DNA from: Bufo bufo
Taxonomy: Eukaryota > Chordata > Amphibia > Anura > Bufonidae
Length of the DNA: 64,000 nucleotides
Direction: 5' to 3'
Assembly (NCBI RefSeq): GCF_905171765.1
Contig: NC_053392.1
Coordinates: forward strand, 414,542,787-414,606,786
Below are positions 33,361-45,431 of the stretch, one piece after another. A program made the position numbers and the translations under genes. Each line of letters begins with the position of its first letter. Position 1 is the first letter of the stretch. Under the pieces are notes generated by a model. The model was not told the origin of the DNA, did no database searches, and was given only the letters and a program-made list of their open reading frames with translations.

Positions 33361-34145
33361 TCCCCACTTCATGACTGGGCCACTATTTTGCCTTTCGGCC
33401 TGGCTGACATCAGCGGATCCTTTCTGTGTAACAGCAGTAAGGCCTGTATGGTCCCATCATAATTAGCTTGTGATTTGGTAGCCAAAAGCAGGAGTGGGTA
33501 CAAAACACAGAAGACATGCAAATATTCCATTCACGTGTCATCTCTGTTTTGGATCCACTCCTGTTTTTTTTGGGCATTAGCAATACTGATGGATTACTGA
33601 CCAAATGCTGAACGAGTGAAGACGGATGCTCCACAGACAGGATCCGTTTTTTGTGGGTTATTGTTGTGATGGATCAGAGGAAGGGCAAAACAATCCGTGA
33701 CGTCAACAGAAACTCTCCACTCTGTCGGGGGGCTCTACTTGTATAAGCGTTTAAAATAGAACAGGTTCTGTAGGCATCTATGTGGAATCCGCTGACAACG
33801 GTGTAAAAGGAATGTGCTTCTTCTTGGCGCTAGCATCGACCTGTAAGGCTGAGTTCATACTTGAGTTATTTGTCAGTTTTTGCCCCGTGACTGCCTAAAT
33901 AAATGAAGTGTGCAGTGATTCTAAGTGTGTCATCTGGACTCACAGTATTATTTCACTACCACAGCAGACTCCCTATGCATGTTACTGCAAGGCATAGTGT
34001 TCTACAACACTATAAAGGGTGCCGGGTCCCACTGAGGTCTATGCAGAAGATCGCTGTACAGTGAGGGAATCTCCTTGTGTGAGTTAGTGGCTTAGGAGTC
34101 CCTGCTCTGACTCCATATATAGCTATGTCCATATATGGAGTCAGT
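33361..34145. other. Unassigned non-coding DNA
   Basis: Contains GGATCCGTTTT-type motifs in both orientations near 33540-33660, which suggest an old MITE. A perfect 12-bp stem hairpin with 10-nt loop lies at 34109-34142 (GACTCCATATAT and its complement). No coding region was found. Confidence 0.45.
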
Positions 34146-34275
34146 GCTTGGGGATACCCAGTGTAATTAAATCTAATTTAGCCTCTATTTCTGGAAAGCT
34201 TCTGCTGGGATTTGAACTCACAACCTTCTACATGAGAGGCAGGACTTTAACCACTCAGCTATAAAGCTGAATGAT
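34146..34275 (-). repeat. tRNA-derived SINE-like unit, minus strand
   Basis: The reverse complement of about 34205-34265 reads TAGCTGAGTGGTTAAAGTC (A-box-like) and, after about 20 bases, GGTTGTGAGTTCAAATCCC (B-box-like), a tRNA head. It is followed by a body containing CAGAAATAGAGGCTAAATTA. It faces an equivalent unit on the other strand. The T-arm pairing is imperfect and there is no clean acceptor stem, so this is a retroposon, not a tRNA gene. Confidence 0.65.
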
Positions 34276-34371
34276 AAACTATGTCAGAAATACCTCATAG
34301 TAGTTTGTCATGTAGTAAGTATTCCTATACAGCAGAAGTATTATTTCATATTTCAGTACAGGTTAACATGT

Positions 34372-34490
34372 AGCTGTATAGCGTAGAGGTTAAAGTTCTT
34401 GACTCTAATCTAGAAGGTTGTGAGTTCAAATCCAGGCAGAAACTTTTCAGAAATAGAGACTAAATTGGATTTAAATACACTGACTTGAGC
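34372..34490 (+). repeat. tRNA-derived SINE-like unit, plus strand
   Basis: TAGCGTAGAGGTTAAAGTT at about 34380 and GGTTGTGAGTTCAAATCC at about 34418 give A- and B-box-like elements. A body follows with CAGAAATAGAGACTAAATT. It matches the minus-strand unit at 34146-34275, giving a head-to-head inverted pair with about 100 bp between the tRNA heads. Confidence 0.65.
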
Positions 34491-34807
34491 ATCTGGTGTT
34501 TGGCCGAGCATGCTCACTCAACACTATTCATCACTTTTGTCATCCTCACTAGTCTAATGGTCACATCACTAGTTGCACGCCTAAGGGAGCCGACCTCTCC
34601 TCTAAGTCTTTGCTGGCCTGTAGCTACTAAATTTCCTCACTAAGTTTGTTCTGGCTAAAAAAAATTGGAGCACAGCCAGCAGCATTACTTCCCGAGCAGA
34701 AGCAGCAGCAAGAGAAAGACAGTTGCAGTACAGTTGAGGGCACAGAGGTTGTTTTTGGGCCATGCCAACTAAGTGTGGTGTCAGAGGAACTCACAGATTC
34801 CTGACTG
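34491..34807. other. Unassigned DNA with hAT-like end motif
   Basis: CGAGCATGCTCACTCAACACTA near 34505-34526 resembles the right end of an anuran hAT MITE (reverse complement TAGTGTTGAGTGAGC), but no partner end was identified. The rest shows nothing recognisable up to the LTR element. Confidence 0.4.
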
Positions 34808-35732
34808 TGTCACGAGTTGGAGATCCCAGGAGAGACCACCGCGTCGTCAAGCAATAAACAAACAGAAATCAGGTACAGACACACAAGAGTTTATTGCACA
34901 AACAAAACAGGGAAGGCAGCACAGACATAACATGAGCTCTATGTACCGTCAGCACATTGGGAGAAAACCCCCACTGCGCCACTGTCTTGTAATACTCCAG
35001 AGGGGCGTGACTAAGCAACTCCTGGTATTCACTAGAGCCCTAGATGGTAGGGTTAGACTTTGCAGCAGGAAGTTGCCAGGGTCCACTCTGGAGCGTGAAC
35101 TAGACAGTGACAGCAGGAACGAATAGACAACAGGTACCAGAAGGTACCGACAGCACATAAGCAAACATAACAGACAGGCAAATACAAAACAGGGCAACTA
35201 ATAATACAAGCAGGAGTTCACGCAAGGGAGCAGGAGTGGCAATGAGCAGAGAAGGACTTGCTCCACCAGTGGTATACTGCGTGGCCTTGCACATAGCACT
35301 CTGCAGCTAGGCGCTTGCTGAACCGAGACATATGAATACACACAAAGTAACTAAAACATAACTGGCAGAACAGATAACAGAAAGACAGGAAAGAGGACGG
35401 GAAAGTACGTAAATGAACAAGTAGGGAAACCCACAGAGCACAGACAGACAGACACGGATCCCATGGGAGAGAGTACAAACCAGGAGCAGGACAAGACAAC
35501 ACACACCAGGAGAGCTGACACAGAACTGAGGAAACCTCAACCTTATATACAGGTTCCATGGGTGCAGCAAAGAGGCCACACCCATGGAGCAGACAGAGAG
35601 GATTAACTCCTAATAGACACACAGGGAAGTTAACCCATAAAGAACCACAAATAACACACAGAAACAAAACTTCAGCGAGGAGCGCCGAACGAGCAAGGAC
35701 GGAAGGTCACAGCCCAGAGGTAACGACTGACA
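34808..35732 (-). repeat. 3' LTR of the non-autonomous LTR element
   Basis: 925 bp. On the minus strand it begins TGTCAGTCGTTACC and ends CCAACTCGTGACA. It carries TATATAAGG near 35535-35548 and an AATAAA signal near 34889. It is closely similar to the right LTR; visible differences are mostly single substitutions and small indels. Confidence 0.85.
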
Positions 35733-36601
35733 CTCCCACCCCTCAAAGCCCCCCCCTCTCCTCCCAAACAGAAAGGGGAAGAAGTGAGGTAACAACCCAA
35801 ACAGAACCAGGCAAGGGGACAGAAATCAAAGGGGTGACAAGGTACAAGGGCAGGAACACACACGACGACCGCAACCAGCCCAACCCCTGAAAACCAGCCT
35901 ACACGGAGGGTCCGCAGCCAGTACGCCAGGGGAAGATAGCCAGCCAACACGGCATACACGTCAAGTGAACCGCACCAAGAAGTTACCTCCCCCTCCACTC
36001 TCCCTCCGGAGAATGACATGTCTGCCAAGAACTAATTGGTCAAACATGCTGACACCCCCTTCCGGAGGAGTGGGACAGGAACAGGAACCAAACTCAAATC
36101 TAAAGAAAATCTGAATCAAAGGGGTACAGAGGTACACAAGCAGAACACATACTACGACCGCAGCCAGCACGCAGCCCCTAGCAACCAGCCTACACGGTAA
36201 ACGCAGCCAGTACGCCAAGAGGAATGCAGCCAGCCTACACAGCTACAAAAGTCATGGTGAACTGCAGTGTGCTAACACCTCCCCCTCCGGAGAATGGCAT
36301 GTCTGCCAAGAACTGATTGGTCAGACATGCTGACACCCCCTTCCAGAGGCCAGGACCAGAGACAGATGCCTGCGCCGATAACGGAAAACACGGCCGTAGG
36401 CAGAACTGCAAGCTAAAAAGGTTCAACCAGACGTCACCCCTAACAACCAGCATACACAGAGAACACCGCAGCCAGTACACCAAGGCAACCAAATCCAATA
36501 CCTAAAGGCACCATAAAGAGGGAAATACAGAATGCACACACACCACAGATAAGCAGAAAACAGAACAAAAAAAAACTCTGTGAAAGTTCACTTGTTCATT
36601 C

Positions 36602-37522
36602 TGTCACGAGTTGGAGGTCCCAGGAGAGACCACCGCGTCATCAAGCAATAAACAGAAATCAGGTACTGACATATAAGAGTTTATTGCACAAACAAAAACA
36701 TGGAAGGCAGCACAGACAAAACATGAGCTCTATGTACCGTCAGCACAGTGGGAGAAAACCCCCACTGCGCCACTGTCTAGTAATACTCCAGAGGGGCGTG
36801 ACTAAGCAACTCCTGGTATTCACTAGAGCCCTAGATGGTAGGGTTAGACTTTGCCGCAGGAAGTTGCCAGGGTCCACTCTGGAGCGTGAACTAGACAGTG
36901 ACAGCAGGAACGAACGGACAACAGGTACCAGAAGGTACCGACGACACATAGGCAAACATAACAGACAGGCAAATACAAAACAGGGCAACTAATAATACAA
37001 GCAGGAGTTCTCGCAAGGGAGCAGGAGTGGCAATGAGCAGAGAAGGACTTGCTCCACCAGTGGTATACTGCGTGGCCTTGCGCATGCCACTCTGCTGCAA
37101 AGGCTTGCTGAACACAGACATCAGAATAAACACAAAGTAACTAAAACATAACTGGCAGAACAGATAACAGAAAGACAGGAAAGAGGACAACAATGAACAA
37201 GTAGGGAAACCCACAGAGCACAGACAGACACAGATCCCATGGGTCAGCAGCATGGGAGAGAGTACAAACCAGGAGCAGGACAAGACAACACACACCAGGA
37301 GCGCTGACCCAGAACTGAGGAAACCTCAGCCTTTTATACAGGTTCCATGGGTGCAGCAAAGAGGCCACACCCATGGAGCAGACAGAGAGGATTAACTCCT
37401 AATAGACGCACAGGGGAGTTAACCCATAAAGAACCACAAATAACACACAGAAACAAAACTTCAGCGAGGAGCGCCGAACGAGCAAGGACGGAAGGTCACA
37501 GCCAGAGGTAACGACTGTGACA
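36602..37522 (-). repeat. 5' LTR of the non-autonomous LTR element
   Basis: 921 bp with the same borders as the partner. The TATA region has changed to TATAAAAGG. The minus-strand sequence after this LTR (GAATGAACAAGTG) is neither a TGG-type tRNA site nor complementary to the predicted mRNA start, so the priming mode is unresolved. Confidence 0.83.
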
Positions 37523-37527
37523 GACTG

Positions 37528-38624
37528 AGTGTGTCTGACATCACTTGAGATTATGTTGAAGAGCGAGTTAACCATTCCAGTACAGCTGGATTGTTGGTCA
37601 AAACACAACCGCTGGATCAGGGGCATAGCAAGAAATGACTGGGCCCCATAGCAAAAAAAATTATGGGCCCCCCTCCCACATACCTCTCGGACCTCCCACC
37701 CCTTCCAAAGCTCCCACCCAAACACCCCTCCAGGAACTCCCACCCCAACATCCTCAGACCCCTCCTAGCCCTCCCAAACCCATCCTAGGACATAGGAGTT
37801 CTCCCCTGTGAAACTAGTAGGACAGGTGGAATTTTTGATGACAATAAATCTCCTACCAAGTAATAATTAAATAATTAGTAAAACCCACCCCTATAAAGGG
37901 CAGACTGCCCATAATTCAGTGCTTTTATAACAAGTAGAAACAAACAAGGGTGGGAAATTTGTGTGCTGCTGTTAAGGACTAATTGAAAACAAATTTACGT
38001 TAAAAATGAACGCTTCCCTTACGTCCTAACCAGCAGCACAAGTCGGGACCTAGCAAGTAACCCAACAAATTGGGAGGGCCTTTCCCAGGTATAATCCTAT
38101 AGATTTTTTATTTTTTTTTATGAGAGGGCGGCAGACAGAATGGTACGTCCGAATGTTACCCCCTCCAAACGCCTAGAGTCTAATAAAAGTGCCGTGGGAG
38201 CTCCAGGAAGCCGCAGCACAGATCTGTTCAAGTGGAACGAGATTCTTTTCCGCAAAAGAAGTAGATATTGCCATCGTGGAATGGGCGGTGACAAAGGATG
38301 GAGGAGCCAAGCCTTGGGATAAAAAGGCTTCCCAGATTGCCTCCTTTACCCAACTACTTATGGAGGGTTTGGAGGCTTCAGTAGGTGTTCCGATTTCCTA
38401 AAGTTCGCAGTCCTGTCCAGGTAGATTTTTAGATTTCTGGAAATGTCCAAGGAGTGAAGGGCTTCCTCTTCAGGAGATGATGGGGTAGGACATAGGACCG
38501 GCAGGGAGCATAGAAAAGTCAGAGGAAAAACCAAATAAGTATATGAACATTTTTAGTCAAAATTGAAAACCATTCAGTAACAGATAAAGTGGCAAATCTG
38601 ATAAACATGAAGAATTGAAAAAAA
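37528..38624. other. Unassigned repeats, no clear gene
   Basis: 37610-37790 resembles a widespread vertebrate non-coding repeat (GGGGCATAGC...GGGCCCC followed by CCTCCCACCCC). A short inverted repeat, GTGCTGCTGTTAAGGAC at about 37961 and GTCCTAACCAGCAGCAC at about 38026-38042, brackets about 50 bp. A weak plus-strand open frame around 38140-38400 has no family that I recognise. Confidence 0.4.
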
Positions 38625-40728
38625 CTAATAGTACATAGTAACATAGTACATAAGGCCGAAACAAGGCATTTGTCAATCCAGTTCGGCCTGTCATCCTGCA
38701 AGTTGATCCAGAGGAAGGCAAAAGAAAAACCTGTGAGGTAGAAGCCAATTTTCCCCACTTTAGGGGAATAAAAAATTCCTTCCCGACTCCAAACAGGCAA
38801 TCAGAATAACTGCCTGGATCAACGACCCCTCTCTAGTAGCTATAGCCTGTAATATTATTACGCTCCAGAAATACATCCAGGCCCCTCTTGAACTCTTTTA
38901 TTGTACACACCATCACCACCTCCTCAGGCAGAGAGTTCCATAGTCTCACTGCTCTTACCGTAAAGAATCCTTTTCTATGTTTGTGTACAAACCTTCTTTC
39001 CTCCAGACGCAGAGGATGTCCCCTCGTCACAGTCACAGTCCTGGGGATAAATAGATGATGGGATAGATCTCTGTACTGACCCCTGATATATTTATACATA
39101 TTAATTAGATCTCCCCTCAGTCGTCTTTTTTCTAAAGTGAATAACCCTAATTTTGATAATCTTTCAGGGTACTGTAGTTGCCCCATTCCAGTTATTACTT
39201 TAGTTGCCCTCCTCTGGACCTTCTCCAAATCAGCTATGTCTGCCTTGTTAACAGGAGCCCAGAACTGTACACAGTACTCCATGTGTGGTCTGACTAGCGA
39301 TTTGTAAAGTGGTAGGACTATATTCTTATCACGTGCATCTATGCCCCTTCTGATGCAACCCATTATCTTATTGGCCTTGGCAGCAGCTGCCTGACACTGG
39401 TTTTTGCAGCTTAGTTTGCTGTTTATTAAAATTCCTAGATCCTTTTCCATGTCAGTGTTACCGAGTGTTTTACCATTTAGTATGTACGGGTGACTTGCAT
39501 TATTATTTGTCAGTGTTAAACCTCATCTGCCACTTATCTGCCCAAGCCTCCAATCTATCCAGATCCCTCTGTAGTAGTATACTGTCCTCTTCAGTGTAAA
39601 TTACTTTACACAGTTTAGTGTCATCTGCGAAAATTTATACTTTACTATGCAAGCCTTCTACAAGATCATTAATAAATATATTGAAGAGAATAGGGCCCAA
39701 TACTGACCCCTGAGGTACCCCACTAGTGACAGTGACCCAATCTGTGTGTGTACCGTTAACAACCACCATCTGTTTTCTATCATTGAGCCAGTTACTTACC
39801 CACATACAGACGTTTTCTCCCAGTCCGAGCATTCTCATTTTATATACTAACCTTTTATGTGGTACAGTGTCAAATGCTTTGGAGAAGTCCAGATATATGA
39901 CATCCATTGATTCGCCGCTGTCAAGTCTAGAACTTACCTCCTCATAGAAATTGATTAAATTAGTTTGGCATGACCGATCCCTCATGAAGCCATGCTGATA
40001 TGGTGTTATTTGCTTATTTCCATTGAGATGCTCTAAGATAGCATCTCTCAGAAAACCTTCAAACAGTTTACCCACAACAGATGTTAAACTTACCGGCCTA
40101 TAGTTTCCAGGCTCTGTTTTTGGACCCTTTTTGAATATTGGCACCACATTTGCCATGCGCCAATCCTGTGGGACATTCCCTGTCAGTATAGAGTCCGCAA
40201 ATATCAGAAATAAGGGTCTGGCTATGACATTACTTAATTCCCTTAGGATACGGGGGTGTATGCCATCCGGTCCTGGCGATTTGTCTATTTTAATCTTTTT
40301 AAGTCGCTGATGTACTTCTTCCTGGGTCAGACAGGACACTTTTAATGGGGAATTTATTTTTACATTCTGCATGTCATCTGACAGTTTATTTTCCTCAGTG
40401 AATACATTGGAGAAAAAAATATTTAACAGCTTTGCTTTCTCCTCGTCGCTCTCTGCGACTCCCCCCTCAATACTCTTTAAAGGGCCGACACCTTCAGATT
40501 TATACTTTTTAACATTTATATAATTGAAAAACATTTTAGGGTTAGTTTTACTCTCTTTGGCAATTCATTTCTCGGTCTCTAGTTTGGCCGCTTTTATTTG
40601 TTTTTTACATGTTCTATTTTTTTCCTTATAGTTTTTCAGTGCTTCCGTGCTACCCTCATGTTTTAGTGATTTATATGCTTTCTTTTTGTCATTTATTGCT
40701 TTCTTTACAGTTCTGTTTATCCACATTG

Positions 40729-41599
40729 TGTCACGGCCTATGGTGTGTTTGGTGACACTTTCCTTCACTTGGTTGCCCATGGCAACGTGTGGTGTTGTGT
40801 GCATGTGGTGGCAGTGTCTCAGCCCTATGGCTGATCCCCAGGACATGGTTGCCACGCATGCCGTTGCCCGCGTTGTACTTCCCCTTTAAGTGTCCGTCTT
40901 CCCTTGCCTTGTGTTGGAAGGGTTAACTCCCTTCTGTGTGTGTGATCACCTGGTGTGTCTGAGTGTGGGTGTGGCTACTTTGGGCTATAAAGCCTCTGCT
41001 ATTTTCAGTTAGCTGAGGGGTTCTTCAGCCGTGGTTGCTGGAGACATCCTCCTGTTATACCATCTGCCAGTGGGGGCCACCCTTGTGGTCATAAGTTCAT
41101 GTATGGTGTTTAGTAGATGTTTGTTTGGTCTTTTGTTATTGCAGCATATGGTTTCCTGGGTTCCCGTGTGATGTCTGTTGTGTGCTGTGTCCTTTGTGTT
41201 GTTGTGGACAGCAGCACTTGTACTTGGGTTCCAGGTTGTGTGTCTGTGGCAGGTAAGTGTGGTACTAGTCTCACTTACCTGTCATTGCCATATGTCTGTT
41301 TATGTTCCCCTGTCTTTGTAGCATTGGCCTGTGAGACTCCTGTTCCTCCACATCTAGCAGGAACAGGTCGTCTTACCCTGCTCCTAGTCTAGGGCCACCC
41401 TGAGGGCTAGAAGGGACTCTAAGGTTCCGGAGTATGAGCCCTCCCACCATCAGGGTCGGCTCATACGGCTAGGAGACAGGGTCAGAATTAGGGATTGATA
41501 GGAGGTGACCTGCTCCCTGATTCCTGTCCTGGCCTTGCACTGACCATCCATCTGCTGATACCGCACGGCTGAGGGTTTTCCCCATCCTCAGCCATGACA
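40729..41599 (+). repeat. Solo LTR inserted in CR1 copy 2
   Basis: The 871-bp block starts TGTCACGGCC and ends CAGCCATGACA. It is flanked by CATTG on both sides (40724-40728 and 41600-41604). A plus-strand TATA (GGGCTATAAAGCC near 40985) gives orientation. No internal region is present, so the element was reduced to one LTR by recombination. Removing it and one CATTG restores the CR1 reading. Confidence 0.9.
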
Positions 41600-41623
41600 C
41601 ATTGGTTTCTTTTTGTTCCTTAA

Positions 41624-44425
41624 CCCCTTCCCAACTGCAATCTGTATATATACGTGATAGCTGCACATACCCCGTGCAGCTACCACGTGTATAGACGTCA
41701 TGGCAGCTCTTTAATCCAAGCGCTGCAAATCGCTTGGATTAAAGCTTCTGCCCCTGTCCTGCTGCTGTCACGGACAGCATACAGTTCAGTAATGCCGGCA
41801 AGGGACCAATCAGAGTGGCCCCTTGCCGACAATCGATCCGATTGGTTAGTCTGCACAGACTAACCAATTTGGATTGCGGCAGTGAAAAAATGCCGGTTTC
41901 AGGCTCTGATCTGCGCTCAGCAGATCAGAGCCTGAAATCAGGTAATGTGTCCTCGTGCCCCCCTCCCCGATCTGTGCCCCCCATGTGTGCCCCCCATCTG
42001 TGCCCCTCCAAGCCCCCCCTTGTGTCCGCCTGCCGCTGAATCTCTCCGCTGCTTATCTCCTGCCTCCTGAGGTCCGCCCCCTCCCCGCCCCATACATTCT
42101 TCCTGCCCCCTCAATGCTGGCCGTGACACCCTCCCTTTCCAGCGCTGCCCCCATGCCCCCATGCCGTGCGGACCCCTGCTGTGTGTGATGGCGGCGGCTC
42201 CATTCCTGAGCTGCCGCCATCAGCAGAGAGTGTCAGCTCTATGCTGACACTCTGCTGTAACCCCATAGATGCCGTGGCAGCGGCATCCATGGGGTTAATA
42301 GAGGGAGAGGGCTCCCTCTCTCCACCACCGGGGCTGCTGCGCCCGATGGTTGCCATGGCAACCGGACGCTTTGCAAAAGCGTCCGCTGTTGCCACCTACA
42401 GGGCATATGATTGTATTATACTTTGCAATGCAAGAGCATTGCAAAGTATAGTACAGCCATCAGCCCCACTGGATCTTCAAGATCCAAGAGGGACTTGATA
42501 AAAAAATAAATTAAAATAATAAAAGTAAAAATAAATAAATAAATAAAAATGTAAAATGAAAAAAATGAAAAAAAAAGAAATAGCATTTTCCTATAAAAAA
42601 TGAAAAATAAAAATACACATATTAGATATCACCGCGTCCGTAACGACCGTCTCTATAAATTTATCACATGATAGACCCCGTCCGATAAACACCATAAAAA
42701 AAATAAAGAATAACAGTGTAAAAAAAAGCCATTTTTGTCACCTTACATCACAAAAAGTGCAACAGCAAGTGATCAAAAAGGCTTATGACCCCCAAAATAG
42801 TACCAATCAAACCGTTACCCCATCCCGCAAAAAATGATACCCTATTTAAGACAATCGCCCAAAAAATAAAAAATCTATGGCTCTCAGACTATGGAGACGC
42901 TAAAACATCATTTTTTTGGTTTCAGAAAAGCTATTATTGTGTAAAACTTAAATAAATAAGAAAAAGTATACATATTAGGTATTGTCACATCCGTAACGAT
43001 CTGCTCTATAAAACTGTCACATGACCAAACCCCTCAGATAAACGCTGTAAAAATAAATAAATAAAAACTGTTCCAAAACAGCCAATTTATTGGTCACCTT
43101 TCCCCATAAAGTGTAATAATGAATGATCAAAAAATCCTATGTACCCAAAAATGGTACCAATTAAAACCTCAACTCTTTCTGCAAAAAACTAGCCCCTGCA
43201 CAAGATGATCGGCAGAAAAATAAAAAACATATGGCATTCAGAAAATGGAGACACAAAAACATAATTTATTTTTCAAAAATGCTTTATTATGTAAAACTGA
43301 AACAAACAAAGAAAGTAGACATATTTGATATCATTGTGTCCGTAACAACCTGCTCTATAAAAATAGCACATGATCTACCCTGTCAGATGAATCTTGTAAA
43401 ATAAAAACTAAAAACTGTGCCAAAACAGCCCTTTTTCAGTTACCTTGCCTCACAAAAAACTTAATATAGAGCAATTAAAAATCATATGTACCCCAAAATA
43501 GTACCAATAAAACTGGCACCTGATCCCCTAGTTTCCAAAATAGGGCACTTTTTGGGAGTTTCTACTGTATGGGTGCATCAGGGGGGCTTTAAATGGGACA
43601 TGGCATCTAAAACCAGTTTAGCAAAATCTGCCTTCCAAAAAACCATACGGCGTTCCTTTCCTTCTGCTGCCGCGCGCCCTTACATCAGTTTACGACCACA
43701 TGTGGGGTGTTTCTGTAAACCGCAGAATCAGGGTAATAAATGTTCAGTTTCGTTTGGCTGTTAACCCTTAATGTGTTAAAGAAAAAAATGTAATAAAATG
43801 GAAAATCTGCCAAAAAAGTGAAATTTAGAAATTTCATCTCCATTTTCCTTGAATTCTTGTGGAACACCTAAAGGGTTAACAAAGTTTGTAAAATCAGTTT
43901 TGAGTAACTTGAGGGGTATAGTTTCTACAATGGGGTCATTTATGGGGGGTTTCCACTATGTAAGCCCCACAAAGTGACTTCAGACCTGAACCTGGTCCTT
44001 AAAAAGTGGGTTTTGGAAATTTTCTTAAAAATTTGAAGAATTGCTTCTAAACTTCTAAGCCTTCTAAAGTCCTAAAAAAATAAAATGACATTTCCAAAAC
44101 GATGCCAACATAAAGTAGACATATGGGAAATGTTAAGTAGTAAATATTTTATTAGGTATGACTTTTTTGTTTTAGAAGCAGAGAAATTGAAATTTTGAAA
44201 ATTGTGAATCTTTACATTTTTTTAATAAATTTGGTATTTTTTCATAAAAAAAGGTGAAATATATTGACTCAAATTTATGACGTACAATATGTCACGAGAA
44301 AACAATCTCAGAATGGCTTGGATAAATAAGTGTTCCAAAGCAATTACCACATAAAGTGACGCATGTCAGATTTGTAAAATTTGACCTGGACACTGGGGCA
44401 TCAATGACCCTTGGTCCTGAAAGGG
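41624..44425. mobile_element. 2.8-kb TTAA-target non-autonomous DNA transposon
   Basis: The element sits between TTAA (41620-41623) and TCAA (44426-44429, a one-base-mutated copy) inside the CR1 sequence, as shown by alignment to copy 1 around 13800-13820. The ends CCCCTT...AAGGG are inverted. TTAA targets are used by piggyBac and Kolobok. No transposase frame exists. The interior has a GC-rich half (41650-42500, with C-rich runs and a TTGCAATGC palindrome at 42424-42447) and an A-rich half. The A-rich half has three degenerate units of about 355 bp (starting near 42610, 42965 and 43320, each with GTCCGTAAC and CTCTATAAA). A partial relative is at 301-490. Confidence 0.85.
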
Positions 44426-45404
44426 TCAACCTTTTATTCCAATACGGTATGTACCTCGCACAATGAGATTTTAGGATGTTTTTAAAGATATCCCATTTTG
44501 TGGCTGTATTTTTATTTTTGAGGACTTTGTCCCAGTTAGTTAGGCCTATAGGCCTCTTAGTTGGCTAAATTTAGCTTTTTTGAAGTTTGGTATTTTTGTT
44601 CCTCCCTGTAGAAACGCTCTTTTGAATGATAATTGGAAGGTTATTACTTTATGGTCACTATTTCCCAGGTGTCCACCAACCTGCACGTCTGTTGTTCTGT
44701 CAGGCCTATTGGTTAATACTAAGTCGAGTATGGCCGTCCCTCTAGTCGGGCCCTGAACCAGTTGGGAGAGGTAATTGTCTATGGTTATTGCCAAGAACCT
44801 GTTTCCCTTATGAGATATACAAGTTTCAGTATCCCAGTCTATATCTGGGTAGTTGAAGTCCCCCATAATAACCACCTCATTATGATTTGCTGCCTCGTCT
44901 ATCTCGTTTAGTAGTAGATTTTCTGTGAACTCTGGTATATTAGGTGGTTTATAGTAAACTCCTATTAGTAATTTATTGATGTTTTTAGCTCCATGTATCT
45001 CTACCCACAGTGACTCCACATGTTCATGTCCCTCACTTATATCTTCACGGACTGTGGGCTTTATACAGGACTTTACATAAAGGCAAACCCCTCCCCCTCT
45101 TCGGTTTTGACGATCCTTTCTAAACAGACTGTACATTAACTGCCCAGTCATAGCTATCATCCAGCCATGTCTCAGTTATTCCCACTATGTCATAGTCCTC
45201 CTCACACATCACTAATTCCAGTTCACCAGTTTTATTAGTCAGGCTTCTGGCATTAGTATACATATATTTGAGAGGTTTATGTATATTTTTTACCCTACAC
45301 CTTTCCTTCTGAACTGTTCTAGTCCCTACTTCAATTCCTACCACAGTCCCACTACCTTGCCCCCGGTCTCTATCTGCACTATCTTCCCCTCCTATAGTGT
45401 AATT

Positions 45405-45431
45405 TCCCTCCCCCCCAGTCCCTAGTTTAAA
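45405..45431 (-). promoter_or_regulatory. Candidate -1 ribosomal frameshift signal joining CR1 ORF1 and ORF2
   Basis: In the ORF1 frame the codons TGT-TTA-AAC-TAG end the ORF, so the heptamer T-TTA-AAC (45431-45425), a proven slippery sequence in other systems, lies immediately before the stop. A -1 slip continues as CTA-GGG-ACT in the ORF2 frame. Two nucleotides downstream a G-rich run with four GGG tracts could form a G-quadruplex. Both CR1 copies keep the arrangement. Confidence 0.55.

Larger units (their letters stand above)
34808..37522 (-). mobile_element. Non-autonomous LTR retrotransposon (LARD/TRIM-like)
   Basis: Two direct LTRs (34808-35732 and 36602-37522) are flanked by the 5-bp duplication GACTG (34803-34807 and 37523-37527). 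The 869-bp internal region has no gag, protease, reverse transcriptase or integrase. Instead it holds two tandem copies of an approximately 300-bp GC-rich unit (about 35880-36180 and 36180-36490, each with CATGTCTGCCAAGAACT). Adjacent to the left LTR, the minus strand reads a purine tract (GGGAGGAGAGGGGGGG), the expected polypurine tract before a 3' LTR, so the element is oriented leftwards. It would depend on proteins from another Gypsy/ERV-like element. Confidence 0.85.

Noticed and set aside
34180..34440. Functional tRNA genes
   Set aside because: A- and B-box-like motifs are present, but acceptor and T-arm pairing are poor and the units carry a shared SINE body.
34773..37743. Many 60-150-aa frames on both strands of the LTR element
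   Set aside because: None matches gag, pol or env, and they duplicate between LTRs as expected for non-coding repeats.
41654..42498. GC-rich open frames inside the TTAA-type element
   Set aside because: Composition-driven (Pro/Ala/Ser runs on both strands), without start context or recognisable domain.
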